Assembly: GCA_020718965.1 (NCBI GenBank)
Contig: DYRE01000174.1
Location: forward strand, 1 to 5,065
Length of the DNA: 5,065 nucleotides
DNA from: Desulfomonile tiedjei
GTDB lineage: Bacteria > Desulfobacterota > Desulfomonilia > Desulfomonilales > Desulfomonilaceae
Direction: 5' to 3'
Positions 1 to 5,065 of this stretch are shown here, piece after piece; positions within the stretch are counted from its first letter, which is position 1; each line of letters opens with the position of its first letter. The notes under the pieces were generated by a model, which was given only the letters and a program-made list of their open reading frames with translations, was not told where the DNA came from and did not search any database. The position numbers were made by a program, and so were the translations under genes.

Positions 1-71
1 GGCCGTCGGGGGCTCGAACCCCAAACCTACTGATTAAGAGTCAGTTGCTCTACCAATTGAGCTAACGGCCC
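1..71 (-). tRNA. tRNA-Lys (anticodon CTT), 3' end cut by window edge
   Basis: Read on the minus strand, this folds as a standard cloverleaf. The 5' acceptor strand GGGCCGT (71-65) pairs with ACGGCC at 6-1. It is followed by TA, a D-arm with GCTC/GAGC and a TTGGTA loop, an anticodon stem ACTGA/TCAGT around the loop CTCTTAA, and a T-arm with the usual GGTTCGA core. The anticodon CTT lies at 38-36 and reads the lysine codon AAG. The last acceptor base, the discriminator base and any CCA lie beyond the left edge, so it cannot be seen whether CCA is encoded. The sequence closely resembles bacterial tRNA-Lys. A second isoacceptor (TTT) is not in the window. Confidence 0.96.
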
Positions 72-84
72 GATGCAAAATGAA

Positions 85-113
85 AATCTACCTGTTAGAA
101 TGAATCATGTCAA
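85..113 (-). promoter_or_regulatory. sigma70-type promoter of tRNA-Lys
   Basis: On the minus strand there is a perfect -35 hexamer TTGACA (113-108), a spacer of exactly 17 bases, and a -10 hexamer TAGATT (90-85, four of six consensus bases). Transcription would start near position 78, about seven bases before the mature tRNA 5' end at 71, which fits a short leader removed by RNase P. The best promoter match noted in the window, and correctly placed. Confidence 0.75.
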
Positions 114-156
114 GAATTAAACAGATTTGGAAATCCAATTATCGTCCAATTTCGCC

Positions 157-185
157 TTCATAGTTTTATGGGTTGTTTTTATAGC
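157..185 (+). promoter_or_regulatory. possible promoter of the DUF362 gene
   Basis: TTCATA (157-162) and TATAGC (180-185) each match four of six sigma70 consensus bases and are 17 bases apart. The predicted start, near 192, leaves a leader of about 40 bases before the ATG at 232. The initially transcribed region would be the inverted repeat at 189-214. The match is only moderate in an AT-rich stretch, so this is a candidate and not a firm call. Confidence 0.35.
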
Positions 186-188
186 CAA

Positions 189-214
189 TAGTGGTTACAG
201 AACAATGACCACTA
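189..214 (+). repeat. inverted repeat upstream of the DUF362 ribosome binding site
   Basis: TAGTGGTTA (189-197) faces TGACCACTA (206-214) across the eight-base loop CAGAACAA. Eight pairs are Watson-Crick and one is a T-G pair that would be a U-G wobble in plus-strand RNA. It ends five bases before the Shine-Dalgarno sequence at 220-226. It could be an operator or a small 5' leader hairpin. It is not a terminator, because no T-run follows. Confidence 0.4.
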
Positions 215-231
215 ATTTTAGAAGGTAAAAA

Positions 232-1323
232 ATGGCTAAGAAAGCAATTGTATCAGTGATAAGGACCAAACCTGAAACCGTCCTTGAAGACATAGCAACC
301 ATAATGGAAAGAGCGCGTTTAACAGATTTTCTGGATCCTTCCAGGACCGTAATTCTGAAAGACAATATATCGTGGCATTTTCCGTTTCTGAGCGCGAATA
401 CCACTCCATGGCAGCTCGAAGGAGTCATAATCGGGCTTCGGGAGGCCGGATACAACGATATTGTCTGTGTTCAAAACGAAACCGTGGTTACAAACGCGTT
501 CAAGGGCGAGAAACTCAATAAATATGTACCCATATTTGAAAAATATAAGATACCGGTACTTTATAATTTTCGCGAATCCGACATTAGGTGGGTCAAATAC
601 AAACCCAAAGCCAAGATGAGAGTTCTGGACGAGATTTTTCCTGAAGGAATAAGTATCCCGGAGTATTTCCTGGGGAAAAACATAATTCATTTACCAACAG
701 TGAAATGTCACATATATACGGGTACAACGGGTTCGATGAAAAATGCGTTTGGTGGTTTGCTTAACAGCAAAAGACATTATACTCATTCGGTAATCCATCA
801 AACGTTGAATGACCTCCTTGACATACAGAAAGAAATTCATTCAGGAATATTTACGGTAATGGATGGAACTGTGGCTGGAAACGGTCCTGGGCCGAGAACG
901 ATGATTCCAGTAGACAAGGATCTCATGCTGGCATCTGGGGATAGCACTGCCATCGATGCGGTAGCCGCCAAACTGATGGGATTTGACCCTATGAGCCTGG
1001 ACTTCATCCGCATAGCTCATGAATCAGGTCTCGGAATCGGAAAAAGTGAAGAAATAGAAATAATTGGAGAAGATATTTCAAAAGAGAATTGGGGTTTTAC
1101 GGTCGGCGACAACGCTGCTTCCGCTGTTGGCAAATTCATCTGGTTTGGCCCGCTGAAGCCTATCCAGAAACTGTTTTTTAGGACACCGCTAGTCTATCTT
1201 TTTGTTTTTGGATCATTTTTTTATCATGATTATATATATTGGCCGATTAAGGCGCGACCTCAAATCGAAAGATTCAAGAAAACATCCAAATGGGGACATC
1301 TTTTTGATTCTTACCCAGAATAG
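232..1323 (+). CDS. DUF362 domain-containing protein
   Basis: This complete 363-residue protein belongs by sequence character to the DUF362 family (Pfam PF04015), whose biochemical role I cannot state. Family-type stretches occur in order: HLPTVKCH (153-160), TGTTGSMKNAFGG (163-175), MDGTVAGNGPGPRT (210-223), a segment containing ASGDSTAIDAVAAKLMGFDP (234-253), and HESGLGIG (263-270). Some DUF362 proteins carry a ferredoxin-like cysteine cluster. This one has only two cysteines (79 and 159), so it has no 4Fe-4S domain. Residues 318-338 are hydrophobic and aromatic, flanked by basic residues, and might contact a membrane. No N-terminal signal peptide is visible, so the body is probably cytoplasmic. 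The start is supported by AGAAGGT at 220-226, five bases upstream. It diverges from tRNA-Lys and converges on the next gene, so it is probably monocistronic. Family assignment is fairly secure, function unknown. Confidence 0.85.
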   Translation: MAKKAIVSVIRTKPETVLEDIATIMERARLTDFLDPSRTVILKDNISWHFPFLSANTTPWQLEGVIIGLREAGYNDIVCVQNETVVTNAFKGEKLNKYVPIFEKYKIPVLYNFRESDIRWVKYKPKAKMRVLDEIFPEGISIPEYFLGKNIIHLPTVKCHIYTGTTGSMKNAFGGLLNSKRHYTHSVIHQTLNDLLDIQKEIHSGIFTVMDGTVAGNGPGPRTMIPVDKDLMLASGDSTAIDAVAAKLMGFDPMSLDFIRIAHESGLGIGKSEEIEIIGEDISKENWGFTVGDNAASAVGKFIWFGPLKPIQKLFFRTPLVYLFVFGSFFYHDYIYWPIKARPQIERFKKTSKWGHLFDSYPE

Positions 1324-1333
1324 TAACTATCAT

Positions 1334-1357
1334 GGCATGTCAGGTTCATTCCATGCC
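1334..1357 (+). other. small hairpin after the DUF362 gene
   Basis: GGCATG (1334-1339) pairs with CATGCC (1352-1357) over a 12-base loop, 11 bases after the DUF362 stop codon. No T-run follows, so it does not meet the usual picture of an intrinsic terminator. It may still mark the 3' end of the transcript or be chance. The rest of 1358-1460 shows no gene or convincing signal. Confidence 0.25.
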
Positions 1358-1460
1358 GCTCTTATGTTATGACTTGATAATCTGAAAATGCTCTCATGCG
1401 AGAACTGGCGTCGACCATGGGGCCAAACGCCGTCCACGCTGTGATTATAGGCTAGTCAAA

Positions 1461-1495
1461 GGGGAGCGATGGTTTAAAATTTACCGTCGCTTCTC
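1461..1495 (-). terminator. hairpin over the stop codon of the small minus-strand gene, weak terminator candidate
   Basis: AGCGATGGT (1465-1473) faces ACCGTCGCT (1483-1491) around an AT-rich nine-base loop, with eight Watson-Crick pairs and one T-G pair. In plus-strand RNA the stem can extend outward with GGGG (1461-1464) against TCTC (1492-1495), two of those pairs being wobbles. On the minus strand the wobbles become A-C mismatches. The minus-strand stop codon (1483-1481) lies at the stem-loop junction. Only a short CCCCTTTG follows on the minus strand and no T-run on the plus strand, so termination strength is doubtful. Its position between two convergent genes fits a shared 3' end. Confidence 0.3.
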
Positions 1496-1915
1496 ATGGA
1501 AAAATTCTGATTTCAGATGCTGATTGAGTTCAATTCGGACTTCGGCTCTTACCGTCTTTAGCGCCTTTTTCCAGGCCTCAATTTTCTCAAGCGCCTCGGT
1601 TTCCCATGGAAGACGATCTTCCAAAGATTTCGAGAGGATATCACGCTCCAGTTCTGGTGGGACGGGTGGCTCAAGTAGTGATTCACATCTCGATTTAATG
1701 CTCCTGATCAGCTTCAAAAGGCGGAGGAGGTCTTCTTTGGAGAGATTTTCGGACGATTTTTCGGCAGGATTCTTTGGTATGAGGTTTAGCTGATCTAAAG
1801 CGATTCCATTCTTAATGGCGGTGTTAATGGTTTTTTTTAGTTGACGGTAATTGCTCTCGAAGTCGCCGGGAGGTTCGGGAACTCCAATCGCGGCATCGGA
1901 ATAAGGGAACAACAT
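1481..1915 (-). CDS. uncharacterised small charged protein, probably helical
   Basis: I do not recognise this protein. From the preferred start it has 144 residues and no signal peptide or membrane segment. A proline-containing N-terminus (GVPEPPGDFE, 11-20) is followed by a basic stretch (YRQLKKTINTAIKNG, 23-37), a leucine and lysine-rich segment (SKEDLLRLLKLIRSIKSR, 59-76), a proline break (EPPVPPELE, 82-90), and a charged C-terminal segment rich in E, K, R and A (105-144). The predicted fold is mainly alpha-helical. It has one cysteine (77). The first ATG at 1921 lies only one base from AGGAGG, too close for normal initiation. The second, at 1915, is seven bases away, so it is chosen here; the longer form would add MD. 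The strong ribosome binding site and its isolated position between two opposite-strand genes argue that it is real. An overlapping plus-strand frame at 1524-1793 is serine and arginine-rich and looks like its shadow. Confidence 0.7.
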   Translation of the reverse strand: MLFPYSDAAIGVPEPPGDFESNYRQLKKTINTAIKNGIALDQLNLIPKNPAEKSSENLSKEDLLRLLKLIRSIKSRCESLLEPPVPPELERDILSKSLEDRLPWETEALEKIEAWKKALKTVRAEVRIELNQHLKSEFFHEKRR

Positions 1916-1922
1916 ATCCATA

Positions 1923-1928
1923 CCTCCT
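1923..1928 (-). promoter_or_regulatory. ribosome binding site that decides the start of the small minus-strand gene
   Basis: On the minus strand the sequence reads GTAGGAGGTATGGATATG. The perfect AGGAGG core is one base from the first ATG (1921) and seven bases from the second in-frame ATG (1915). Normal Shine-Dalgarno spacing favours the second. This is the strongest ribosome binding site in the window. Confidence 0.75.
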
Positions 1929-1985
1929 ACTTAAAAAATAAAACCCGAAAGGCGTCCGATATTTCGCCTCCCAGAAAATACTGCG

Positions 1986-2014
1986 GAGATAGCACGGGAT
2001 GTTTCGTTAGTCAA
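1986..2014 (-). promoter_or_regulatory. possible promoter of the small minus-strand gene
   Basis: On the minus strand TTGACT (2014-2009, five of six consensus bases) is followed after 17 bases by TATCTC (1991-1986, three of six). The predicted start near 1979 gives a leader of roughly 60 bases to the ATG at 1915. The -35 is good but the -10 is poor. The -35 lies inside one arm of the inverted repeat at 2007-2051, so a protein bound there would block it. Confidence 0.35.
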
Positions 2015-2051
2015 CAAATAGTTTATGTTTTTTTATTATTATATTGACTAA
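2007..2051. repeat. 8-bp perfect inverted repeat in the divergent control region
   Basis: TTAGTCAA (2007-2014) and TTGACTAA (2044-2051) are exact reverse complements, separated by 29 very AT-rich bases. Each arm contains TTGACT pointing outward, toward the small minus-strand gene and toward uvrA. On the uvrA side no acceptable -10 lies 16-18 bases downstream. It could be a regulator site or a pair of -35-like elements. The wide spacer makes a stable RNA hairpin unlikely. Confidence 0.35.
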
Positions 2052-2115
2052 ATAGATGAAAGTTTGAGGATGGGTTATAAATATCAATAGAATTACATAC
2101 ACTTGGCGTAAAGCG

Positions 2116-2125
2116 CGGTATACCG
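2116..2125. repeat. 10-bp perfect palindrome CGGTATACCG upstream of uvrA
   Basis: CGGTATACCG is fully self-complementary and lies 95 bases before the uvrA start codon, in an otherwise AT-rich region. Symmetry does not extend past these ten bases. It might be an operator half-site pair, but it matches none of the LexA boxes I can recall. A palindrome of this length arises by chance about five times in 5 kb. Confidence 0.25.
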
Positions 2126-2201
2126 TTCATGTTTATGTTTGTTTGATTTGGGTACTCTAATAATAACAGTAATGTGAACGAATTATCTATTTACTAGTTT
2201 T

Positions 2202-2207
2202 GAAAGG
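2202..2207 (+). promoter_or_regulatory. weak, distant ribosome binding site of uvrA
   Basis: GAAAGG lies 13 bases before the uvrA ATG, a longer gap than usual. No better purine-rich site lies between. The start is still secure: an in-frame TAA sits at 2209-2211, no GTG or TTG lies between it and 2221, and the protein aligns with UvrA from its first residues. The poor site suggests modest translation. Confidence 0.45.
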
Positions 2208-2220
2208 TTAAAATCTCCGT

Positions 2221-5065
2221 ATGTCATCTCAGAAAATAGTGATTCGCGGCGCGCGTGAGCACAACCTAAAAAATATCGATCTAGAAATTCCACGAGATAA
2301 GCTGGTTGTTATTACCGGTTTGTCAGGGTCTGGAAAGTCTACTCTGGCATTCGACACAATTTACGCGGAGGGTCAAAGGCGTTACGTGGAGTCGCTGTCA
2401 GCGTATGCGAGGCAGTTTCTTGAGATGATGGACAAGCCCGACGTGGATCTTATAGAGGGCCTGTCTCCGGCCATCAGTATCGAACAGAAAACGACATCCA
2501 AGAATCCCAGGTCTACAGTAGGGACTGTCACCGAGATATATGACTATCTTAGGTTACTTTACGCGCGAGTTGGTATACCGCATTGTTGGGAATGCGGAAA
2601 ACCAATCAGTTCCATGACGATTCAACAAATGGTGGATCAGGTAATGGCTTTTCCGGAAAACTCCAGAATCCATGTCCTAGGTCCGATAATTAAAGGTCGG
2701 AAGGGTGAATATCGATTGGAACTCACAAAGCTTCTTCGTGATGGTTTCATAAGGGTAAAGATCGATGGAAATCTTGTAGATTTGTCGACTGACATTCGTT
2801 TGGAGAAGAACAAAAAACATGACATTGATGTCGTAGTTGACCGGCTTGTGATAAAGCCTGGAGTAGAAAGAAGACTGGCTGATTCTCTTGAAATAGCCGC
2901 CCGTCTCGGCCAGGGTGTAGTCGTTTTGGAGGATCAGGATGGACAGACACACCTATTCAGCGAAAATCTCTCCTGTCCAGAACATGGAGTTTCCATAGGA
3001 GAGTTATCCCCCAGATTATTTTCATTTAACAACCCATATGGAGCATGCGAGGTTTGTGGTGGACTTGGAGTAAAGAAGCGTTTTGATCCAGATCTGGTTG
3101 TTCCGGATCCAGAGCTTTCACTTCTAAATGGAGCCATATCCCCGTGGAAAAAAACCAACTCCATATTCCTCAAACAGACACTAATGTCTCTGTCTGATCA
3201 CTATTCATTCGACATAAATCTCCCGTTCAGCAGGTTACCCGCCAAAGTCCAGGATATGGTCCTGTACGGCTCAGGCGCAGAGGAAATAGAGTTCAACTAT
3301 GAGAGAGACGGCAGACGACATTATTTTAGAAAACCATTTGAAGGGGTAATCCCCAACATGGACAGACGCCAACTGGAAACCGAGAGTGAAGATGTGTTGG
3401 AGGAGTTTGGCGCATTTCTCAGTGAAATACCTTGCCCGTCGTGTCAGGGGGCTAGACTCAAGAGAGAGGCCAGAAGCGTTCTTGTTGGAGGGATTCCAAT
3501 CCATGAACTGACTTCCATGTCTGTTCGTAATGCCGCCGGATTTATGGAAAATCTGGTCCTTAGCCCACGGAGTGTGGAAATAGCACGGCGGATAATAAAG
3601 GAAATACGCGCCAGGCTGGGTTTTTTGGAAAAGGTCGGTTTGAACTACTTGACACTGGATAGGGGTTCAGCCTCCCTCTCAGGAGGTGAATCCCAGAGAA
3701 TAAGACTCGCCACTCAGGTAGGATCATCTCTCGTTGGTGTCCTCTACATTCTCGATGAGCCAAGTATCGGGCTCCATCAGAGGGACAACCAGAGGCTTCT
3801 TTCTACCTTGACAGACCTGAGGGACCAGGGGAATACGGTCATTGTCGTTGAGCACGACCCGGAGACGATAATGCACTCTGATTTCGTGATCGACATGGGG
3901 CCTGGAGCGGGAAGGCTAGGCGGTAGAGTTGTTTTTGCCGGCGCTCCCGCTGAATTGCTCGAATACCAACAGTCAATAACAGGCCGGTACCTCTCAGGCG
4001 CTGAGTTTATTCCGATTCCGGACAAACGCCGGAAACCTACAAAAGAAAAGATAATAATCAGAGGAGCTCGGGCCAACAATCTCAAAAACATAGATGTAAC
4101 CATTCCATTAAGGATGTTTACGTGTGTGACGGGTGTTTCAGGGTCAGGAAAGAGCACCCTGGTCATTGAGGTCCTTAGAAAAGCCCTGCAAATTAAAACT
4201 CAGCGAAATCTCGAAAAGATGAATTCTGTAGACAAGATAGAGGGCCTGTGGCAAGTCGACAAGGTCATTGAAATAGACCAAAGTCCGATTGGGCGCACCC
4301 CACGTTCCAATCCTGCCACTTACACTGGAGTATTCGGCCACATTCGGGAACTTTTCTCCACGCTGCCTGAATCAAAGATGAGAGGCTACAAACCTGGACG
4401 TTACAGTTTTAATGTTAAAGGTGGAAGATGTGAAGCCTGTCACGGTGATGGAGTGATAAAGATTGAAATGCACTTCCTTCCGGATGTTTACGTGAAATGT
4501 GACATATGTGGCGGCAAGAGATACAACAGGGAAACCCTGGAAATCAAATTCAAAGGCAAGAATATTACCGATGTATTGGACATGACGGTGAATCAGGCCG
4601 CAGAATTCATGGAGAATATACCCTCGATTTACAACAAGCTCAGAACATTGCAGGAAGTCGGGCTCGGTTACATCAAGCTTGGACAGCCGGCAACTACACT
4701 TTCCGGCGGCGAAGCGCAAAGGATCAAACTCTCAAAAGAGCTGTCCCGACGAAGCACCGGCAAAACTCTCTATATTCTGGATGAACCGACAACGGGCCTT
4801 CATTTTCACGATGTAAAGAAATTGTTGGATGTTCTTACAAGTCTGGTAGACGCAGGGAACACAGTTCTTGTGATTGAACATAATATGGATGTGATAAAAG
4901 TTGCGGACTATATCATCGATCTGGGGCCTGAGGGAGGGGATGAGGGCGGGTACGTCATAGCTCAGGGAACTCCGGAAAAAATCGTGGAAAACCTGAGGTC
5001 ATATACAGGTGTTTTTCTTAAGGAAGCCCTTGGAAATCAAAAGGGATACAGGGCAGTGACAGCGG
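2221..5065 (+). CDS. uvrA: excinuclease ABC subunit UvrA (3' end beyond window)
   Basis: UvrA is the dimeric ATPase that finds bulky DNA damage and loads UvrB in nucleotide excision repair; it acts on DNA in the cytoplasm. The frame is open for 948 codons without frameshift, already past the 940 residues of E. coli UvrA, so only a short tail and the stop are missing. ATPase module 1 has Walker [10 protein letters not shown] (33-41), signature LSGGESQR (486-493), Walker B LYILDEP (508-514) and H-loop VEHD (543-546). The UvrB-binding and insertion regions lie roughly between 120 and 400. The first zinc module uses C252, H255, C276 and C279; another CxxC is at 405-408. Module 2 has Walker [10 protein letters not shown] (638-646), zinc finger C737-C740-C760-C763 (CX2CX19CX2C), signature LSGGEAQR (827-834), Walker B LYILDEP (850-856) and H-loop IEHN (885-888). 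All catalytic motifs are intact. It diverges from the small minus-strand gene. No confident promoter or SOS box was found upstream. Confidence 0.98.
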   Translation, partial: MSSQKIVIRGAREHNLKNIDLEIPRDKLVVITGLSGSGKSTLAFDTIYAEGQRRYVESLSAYARQFLEMMDKPDVDLIEGLSPAISIEQKTTSKNPRSTVGTVTEIYDYLRLLYARVGIPHCWECGKPISSMTIQQMVDQVMAFPENSRIHVLGPIIKGRKGEYRLELTKLLRDGFIRVKIDGNLVDLSTDIRLEKNKKHDIDVVVDRLVIKPGVERRLADSLEIAARLGQGVVVLEDQDGQTHLFSENLSCPEHGVSIGELSPRLFSFNNPYGACEVCGGLGVKKRFDPDLVVPDPELSLLNGAISPWKKTNSIFLKQTLMSLSDHYSFDINLPFSRLPAKVQDMVLYGSGAEEIEFNYERDGRRHYFRKPFEGVIPNMDRRQLETESEDVLEEFGAFLSEIPCPSCQGARLKREARSVLVGGIPIHELTSMSVRNAAGFMENLVLSPRSVEIARRIIKEIRARLGFLEKVGLNYLTLDRGSASLSGGESQRIRLATQVGSSLVGVLYILDEPSIGLHQRDNQRLLSTLTDLRDQGNTVIVVEHDPETIMHSDFVIDMGPGAGRLGGRVVFAGAPAELLEYQQSITGRYLSGAEFIPIPDKRRKPTKEKIIIRGARANNLKNIDVTIPLRMFTCVTGVSGSGKSTLVIEVLRKALQIKTQRNLEKMNSVDKIEGLWQVDKVIEIDQSPIGRTPRSNPATYTGVFGHIRELFSTLPESKMRGYKPGRYSFNVKGGRCEACHGDGVIKIEMHFLPDVYVKCDICGGKRYNRETLEIKFKGKNITDVLDMTVNQAAEFMENIPSIYNKLRTLQEVGLGYIKLGQPATTLSGGEAQRIKLSKELSRRSTGKTLYILDEPTTGLHFHDVKKLLDVLTSLVDAGNTVLVIEHNMDVIKVADYIIDLGPEGGDEGGYVIAQGTPEKIVENLRSYTGVFLKEALGNQKGYRAVTA

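Noticed and set aside
1..71. tRNA-Lys as an integration site for a mobile element
   Set aside because: No second copy of the tRNA 3' segment was seen in the window and there is no integrase gene. The true 3' end lies outside, so nothing supports an attachment site.
127..138. TTGGAAATCCAA inverted repeat in the tRNA-DUF362 gap
   Set aside because: Five-base arms with no extension, and not placed against a promoter or ribosome binding site; compatible with chance.
1406..1431. GGCGT and ACGCC inverted pair between the DUF362 gene and the small gene
   Set aside because: Only five pairs with a 15-base loop and no T-run; too weak to call a terminator or regulatory site.
1524..1793. Plus-strand open frame of 89 residues antisense to the small minus-strand gene
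   Set aside because: Serine and arginine-rich composition typical of a reverse-strand shadow, no convincing ribosome binding site, and it lies wholly inside a gene with a strong one.
1841..2047. Plus-strand 68-residue frame crossing the start of the small minus-strand gene
   Set aside because: It runs antisense over the better supported start and ribosome binding site and into AT-rich intergenic DNA, with no domain and no good ribosome binding site.
2124..2180. CGTTCA (2124-2129) and TGAACG (2175-2180) as a wide inverted pair, resembling halves of a Gram-positive-type SOS box
   Set aside because: The halves are 45 bases apart, whereas such LexA boxes have adjacent halves. Six-base pairs at this distance are expected by chance.
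2637..4719. Several minus-strand open frames of 62-129 residues inside uvrA
   Set aside because: All lie opposite an intact, fully conserved UvrA reading frame and have no recognisable domains, so they are shadows.
4506..4784. Plus-strand 92-residue frame inside uvrA in another phase
   Set aside because: It overlaps the conserved second zinc finger and signature region of UvrA, and its translation has no domain character. It does not indicate a frameshift, because the UvrA frame continues cleanly through it.

Overview
This is a bacterial chromosomal window of mid-range base composition (roughly mid-40s % GC by eye). It holds a tRNA gene cut by the left edge, three protein-coding genes and about 0.6 kb of non-coding DNA. 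The gene organisation, sigma70-type promoter signals and canonical UvrA indicate Bacteria. A Desulfobacterota-like (former Deltaproteobacteria) origin is a guess from the general look of the DUF362 and UvrA proteins and should carry little weight.

Layout. Positions 1-71 (minus) are tRNA-Lys(CTT), missing only its last acceptor bases at the left edge, with a strong TTGACA-17-TAGATT promoter at 85-113. Positions 232-1323 (plus) encode a complete 363-residue DUF362-family protein without the cysteine-rich ferredoxin domain found in some relatives. Positions 1481-1915 (minus) encode a small, charged, probably helical protein that I do not recognise. A very good ribosome binding site places its start at the second ATG rather than the first. 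Positions 2221-5065 (plus) are uvrA, the damage-recognition ATPase of nucleotide excision repair. It is in frame from the start codon to the right edge with both ATPase modules intact, and only the last few residues and the stop codon lie outside.

The genes do not form one operon. The tRNA and the DUF362 gene diverge from 72-231, the DUF362 gene and the small minus-strand gene converge on 1324-1480, and the small gene and uvrA diverge from 1916-2220. Each is therefore probably its own transcription unit, and the sequence shows no functional link between them.

I see no mobile element, CRISPR array, phage gene, toxin-antitoxin pair or defence system, and nothing that amounts to a new biological system. 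The items worth a second look are modest: the unrecognised small protein, the DUF362 protein with an aromatic, hydrophobic C-terminal segment, and several inverted repeats in the control regions.
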